The translations under genes were made by a program, and so were the position numbers. Shown one piece after another: positions 30,796-32,272 of a stretch of 32,272 nt of DNA; position 1 is the first letter of the stretch, and each line of letters opens with the position of its first letter. The notes under the pieces are model-generated. The model was not told where the DNA came from. It saw only the letters and a list, made by a program, of their open reading frames with translations, and searched no databases. Origin of the DNA: a bacterium DOLZORAL124_64_63 (GTDB lineage: Bacteria; Krumholzibacteriota; Krumholzibacteriia; LZORAL124-64-63); contig PDQT01000101.1 of the NCBI GenBank assembly GCA_002747875.1, positions 1-32,272 of the forward strand, written 5' to 3'.

Positions 30796-31881
30796 ATGCC
30801 GGATCAGGAGAAAACCGAGCAGCCAACTCCCAAGCGCCGGAGCGAGGCGCGGGAAAAGGGCAATGTGCCCAAAAGCCAGGAAGTGGCCTCGGCCTTTGTG
30901 ATGCTGGCGGCCCTGGGGTCACTCTGGCTGTCCGGCTCCTGGATGTTCAGGGAGATGACCGACCTGGGCCGGGAGATCTTTCAGGGGCTGCACGGGGCCG
31001 CCGTGGCGCCGCTGTGGACGCACCGGCTCTTTTTGACCGTATTCCAGCAGGTCATGATTCTGCTGTCACCGGTCTTTATCGCGGTGTTCCTTGCCGGGGT
31101 GGCGGCCAATATCGCCCAGTTCGGATTCCTTCTGTCCGCAAAAAGCCTGACGCCGAATTTCGGCAAGCTCAATCCCCTGTCCGGGCTCAAGCGGCTTTTT
31201 TCCCTGCGATCCCTGGTGGAACTGCTGAAATCCCTGGTCAAGATGAGTCTTATTGGCGGGATCGCCATTGCACTTCTGTACCAGGAGGCGGACCAGATGC
31301 CGGGCCTGATCCAGAGCAGCGTTGGTCCCATCCTGGAATATATCGGCCGCGAGGCCCTGCGGATCGCCTTTTACGCCTGCATGGGCATGATTTTTATCGC
31401 GGCGCTGGATCTTTTCTATCAGCGCTGGCAGTACGAAGAAGATCTGAAAATGAGCCGGCAGGAGGTCAGGGATGAGCATAAACAACAGGAAGGCGATCCC
31501 CAGATCAAGGCCCGGGTCCGGGCCATGCAGATGGAGATGGCCCGCCGGCGGATGATGACGTCCGTTCCCGAGGCCGACGTGATCATCACCAACCCCACGG
31601 AAATCGCCGTGGCCCTGAAATACGAAGCCGGAAAAAGCGCGGCCCCCAAGGTCACGGCCAAGGGCCGGGGCCATGTGGCGGCCCGGATCAGGGAAATCGC
31701 CAAAGACGCCGGGGTGCCGCTGGTGGAAGACAAGCCTCTGGCCCGGACCCTGTTCCGCAATGTGGAGATCGGGGATATCATTCCGCCGGATCTCTACCGG
31801 GCCGTGGCCGAGGTGCTGGCCTATGTGTATCGTCTGCGGCACCGGACAGACGGCATCCGGCCCGGAAACAGGATGTTCTGA
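30796..31881 (+). CDS. flhB: Flagellar export switch protein FlhB
   Basis: The 361-residue protein starts with the conserved EKTEQPTPKRRSEAREKGNVPKSQEV. It has four membrane helices and the cytoplasmic autocleavage site NPTE (about 266-269) in VIITNPTEIAVALKY. Cleavage between N and P lets FlhB switch from rod/hook to filament substrates under FliK control. It is the last flagellar gene in the window; flhA, flhF and fliA are not seen. Confidence 0.95.
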   Translation: MPDQEKTEQPTPKRRSEAREKGNVPKSQEVASAFVMLAALGSLWLSGSWMFREMTDLGREIFQGLHGAAVAPLWTHRLFLTVFQQVMILLSPVFIAVFLAGVAANIAQFGFLLSAKSLTPNFGKLNPLSGLKRLFSLRSLVELLKSLVKMSLIGGIAIALLYQEADQMPGLIQSSVGPILEYIGREALRIAFYACMGMIFIAALDLFYQRWQYEEDLKMSRQEVRDEHKQQEGDPQIKARVRAMQMEMARRRMMTSVPEADVIITNPTEIAVALKYEAGKSAAPKVTAKGRGHVAARIREIAKDAGVPLVEDKPLARTLFRNVEIGDIIPPDLYRAVAEVLAYVYRLRHRTDGIRPGNRMF

Positions 31882-31970
31882 GGCGGCCGGCCCTCATGAT
31901 GATCCGGAAATAATGCTGGCGGCGAAATGATGTTTACCGGGAAAAGGCCGGGAGAAGAACGGACAACCCC

Positions 31971-32272
31971 ATGATCATCCCCAAAACAATGAAACGCATC
32001 CCCTACGGGGTTTCCGACTATGAAAAAATGGTCGCTGAAAACCTGTATTATGTGGACAAAACCCGTTTCATCCCCGTGCTGGAGGGTGCTGCCTGGTACG
32101 CTTTTTTCATCCGTCCCCGGCGGTTCGGCAAGTCCTTGTGGACCTCCGTTTTGCGCAATTATTACGATATCAACAAGAAGGACCGGTTTGACGAGCTGTT
32201 CGGCCATACCTGGATCGGCCGGAATCCCACGGAAGAACAGGGTGCCTATCTGATTCTTTTTTTCAATTTTTC
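31971..32272 (+). CDS. AAA-ATPase-like protein (PF09820 type), 3' end outside the window
   Basis: The first about 100 residues are visible. They include the hallmark YYVDKTRFIPVLEGAAWYAFFIRPRRFGKSL, where RPRRFGKS is the modified Walker A of the AAA-ATPase-like family that usually ends in a PD-(D/E)XK nuclease domain. These genes are often present in many copies in one genome and are of unknown role. The start at ATG 31971 is likely; 31989 is an alternative. It interrupts the place where flhA often follows flhB. Confidence 0.85.
   Translation, partial: MIIPKTMKRIPYGVSDYEKMVAENLYYVDKTRFIPVLEGAAWYAFFIRPRRFGKSLWTSVLRNYYDINKKDRFDELFGHTWIGRNPTEEQGAYLILFFNF

Overview
The window looks like a chromosomal segment of a motile, GC-rich Gram-negative bacterium, most likely a deltaproteobacterium / Desulfobacterota. 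This is inferred from a PEP-CTERM protein next to a PrsK-type kinase, an ADP-heptose-pathway gene (rfaE2), sigma-54-type promoters near flagellar and PEP-CTERM genes, and the flagellar gene order. No rRNA, tRNA or CRISPR array was seen.

Layout. (1) 1-1288: the broken 5' part of an ISKra4-like transposase on the minus strand, then trmO and a frameshifted remnant of a sigma-70 region 4. (2) 1289-5613: a tightly coupled trio (nitrilase-family amidase, rfaE2, prsK), followed by a PEP-CTERM protein with its own sigma-54-type promoter. (3) 5929-7116: an FlhG/FleN-like MinD ATPase with a J-domain fused to its N-terminus. (4) 11851-7113, minus strand: a five-gene operon encoding a REC/HD-GYP protein, MotA, MotB, a FleQ-like sigma-54 activator and a REC-STAS-like regulator. 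(5) 12172-22294, plus strand: the flagellar basal-body, export and hook operon flgB-flgC-fliE-fliF-fliG-fliH-fliI-fliJ-fliK-flgD-flgE, behind a sigma-54-type promoter that overlaps a 15-bp triple repeat. (6) 22295-25660: an accessory insert of lower GC content. It holds a structured non-coding stretch, a radical SAM-methyltransferase fusion with an N-terminal SPASM-like cysteine region, and a small-protein/PIN-nuclease pair. (7) 25661-31881: the flagellar operon resumes with an orphan MotB-like gene, then fliL-fliM-fliN-fliO-fliP-fliQ-fliR-flhB. (8) 31971-end: the start of an AAA-ATPase-like (PF09820 type) gene, cut by the window edge, where flhA would often be found.

How the parts fit. The activator at 7891-8988 and the sigma-54-type promoter before flgB suggest the usual logic of sigma-54-driven flagellar gene expression. 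The stator genes share an operon with a predicted c-di-GMP phosphodiesterase. PrsK probably signals to a PrsR-type sigma-54 activator (not in the window), which fits the sigma-54-type promoter just in front of the PEP-CTERM gene.

The least ordinary features are the J-domain-FlhG fusion, the FliG with a long Pro/Ala linker in place of part of its N-domain, the accessory insert carrying the SPASM-like/radical SAM/methyltransferase protein in the middle of the flagellar operon, and a pair of near-identical inverted repeats that flank fliI. Family assignments come from reading motifs; no database search was run.
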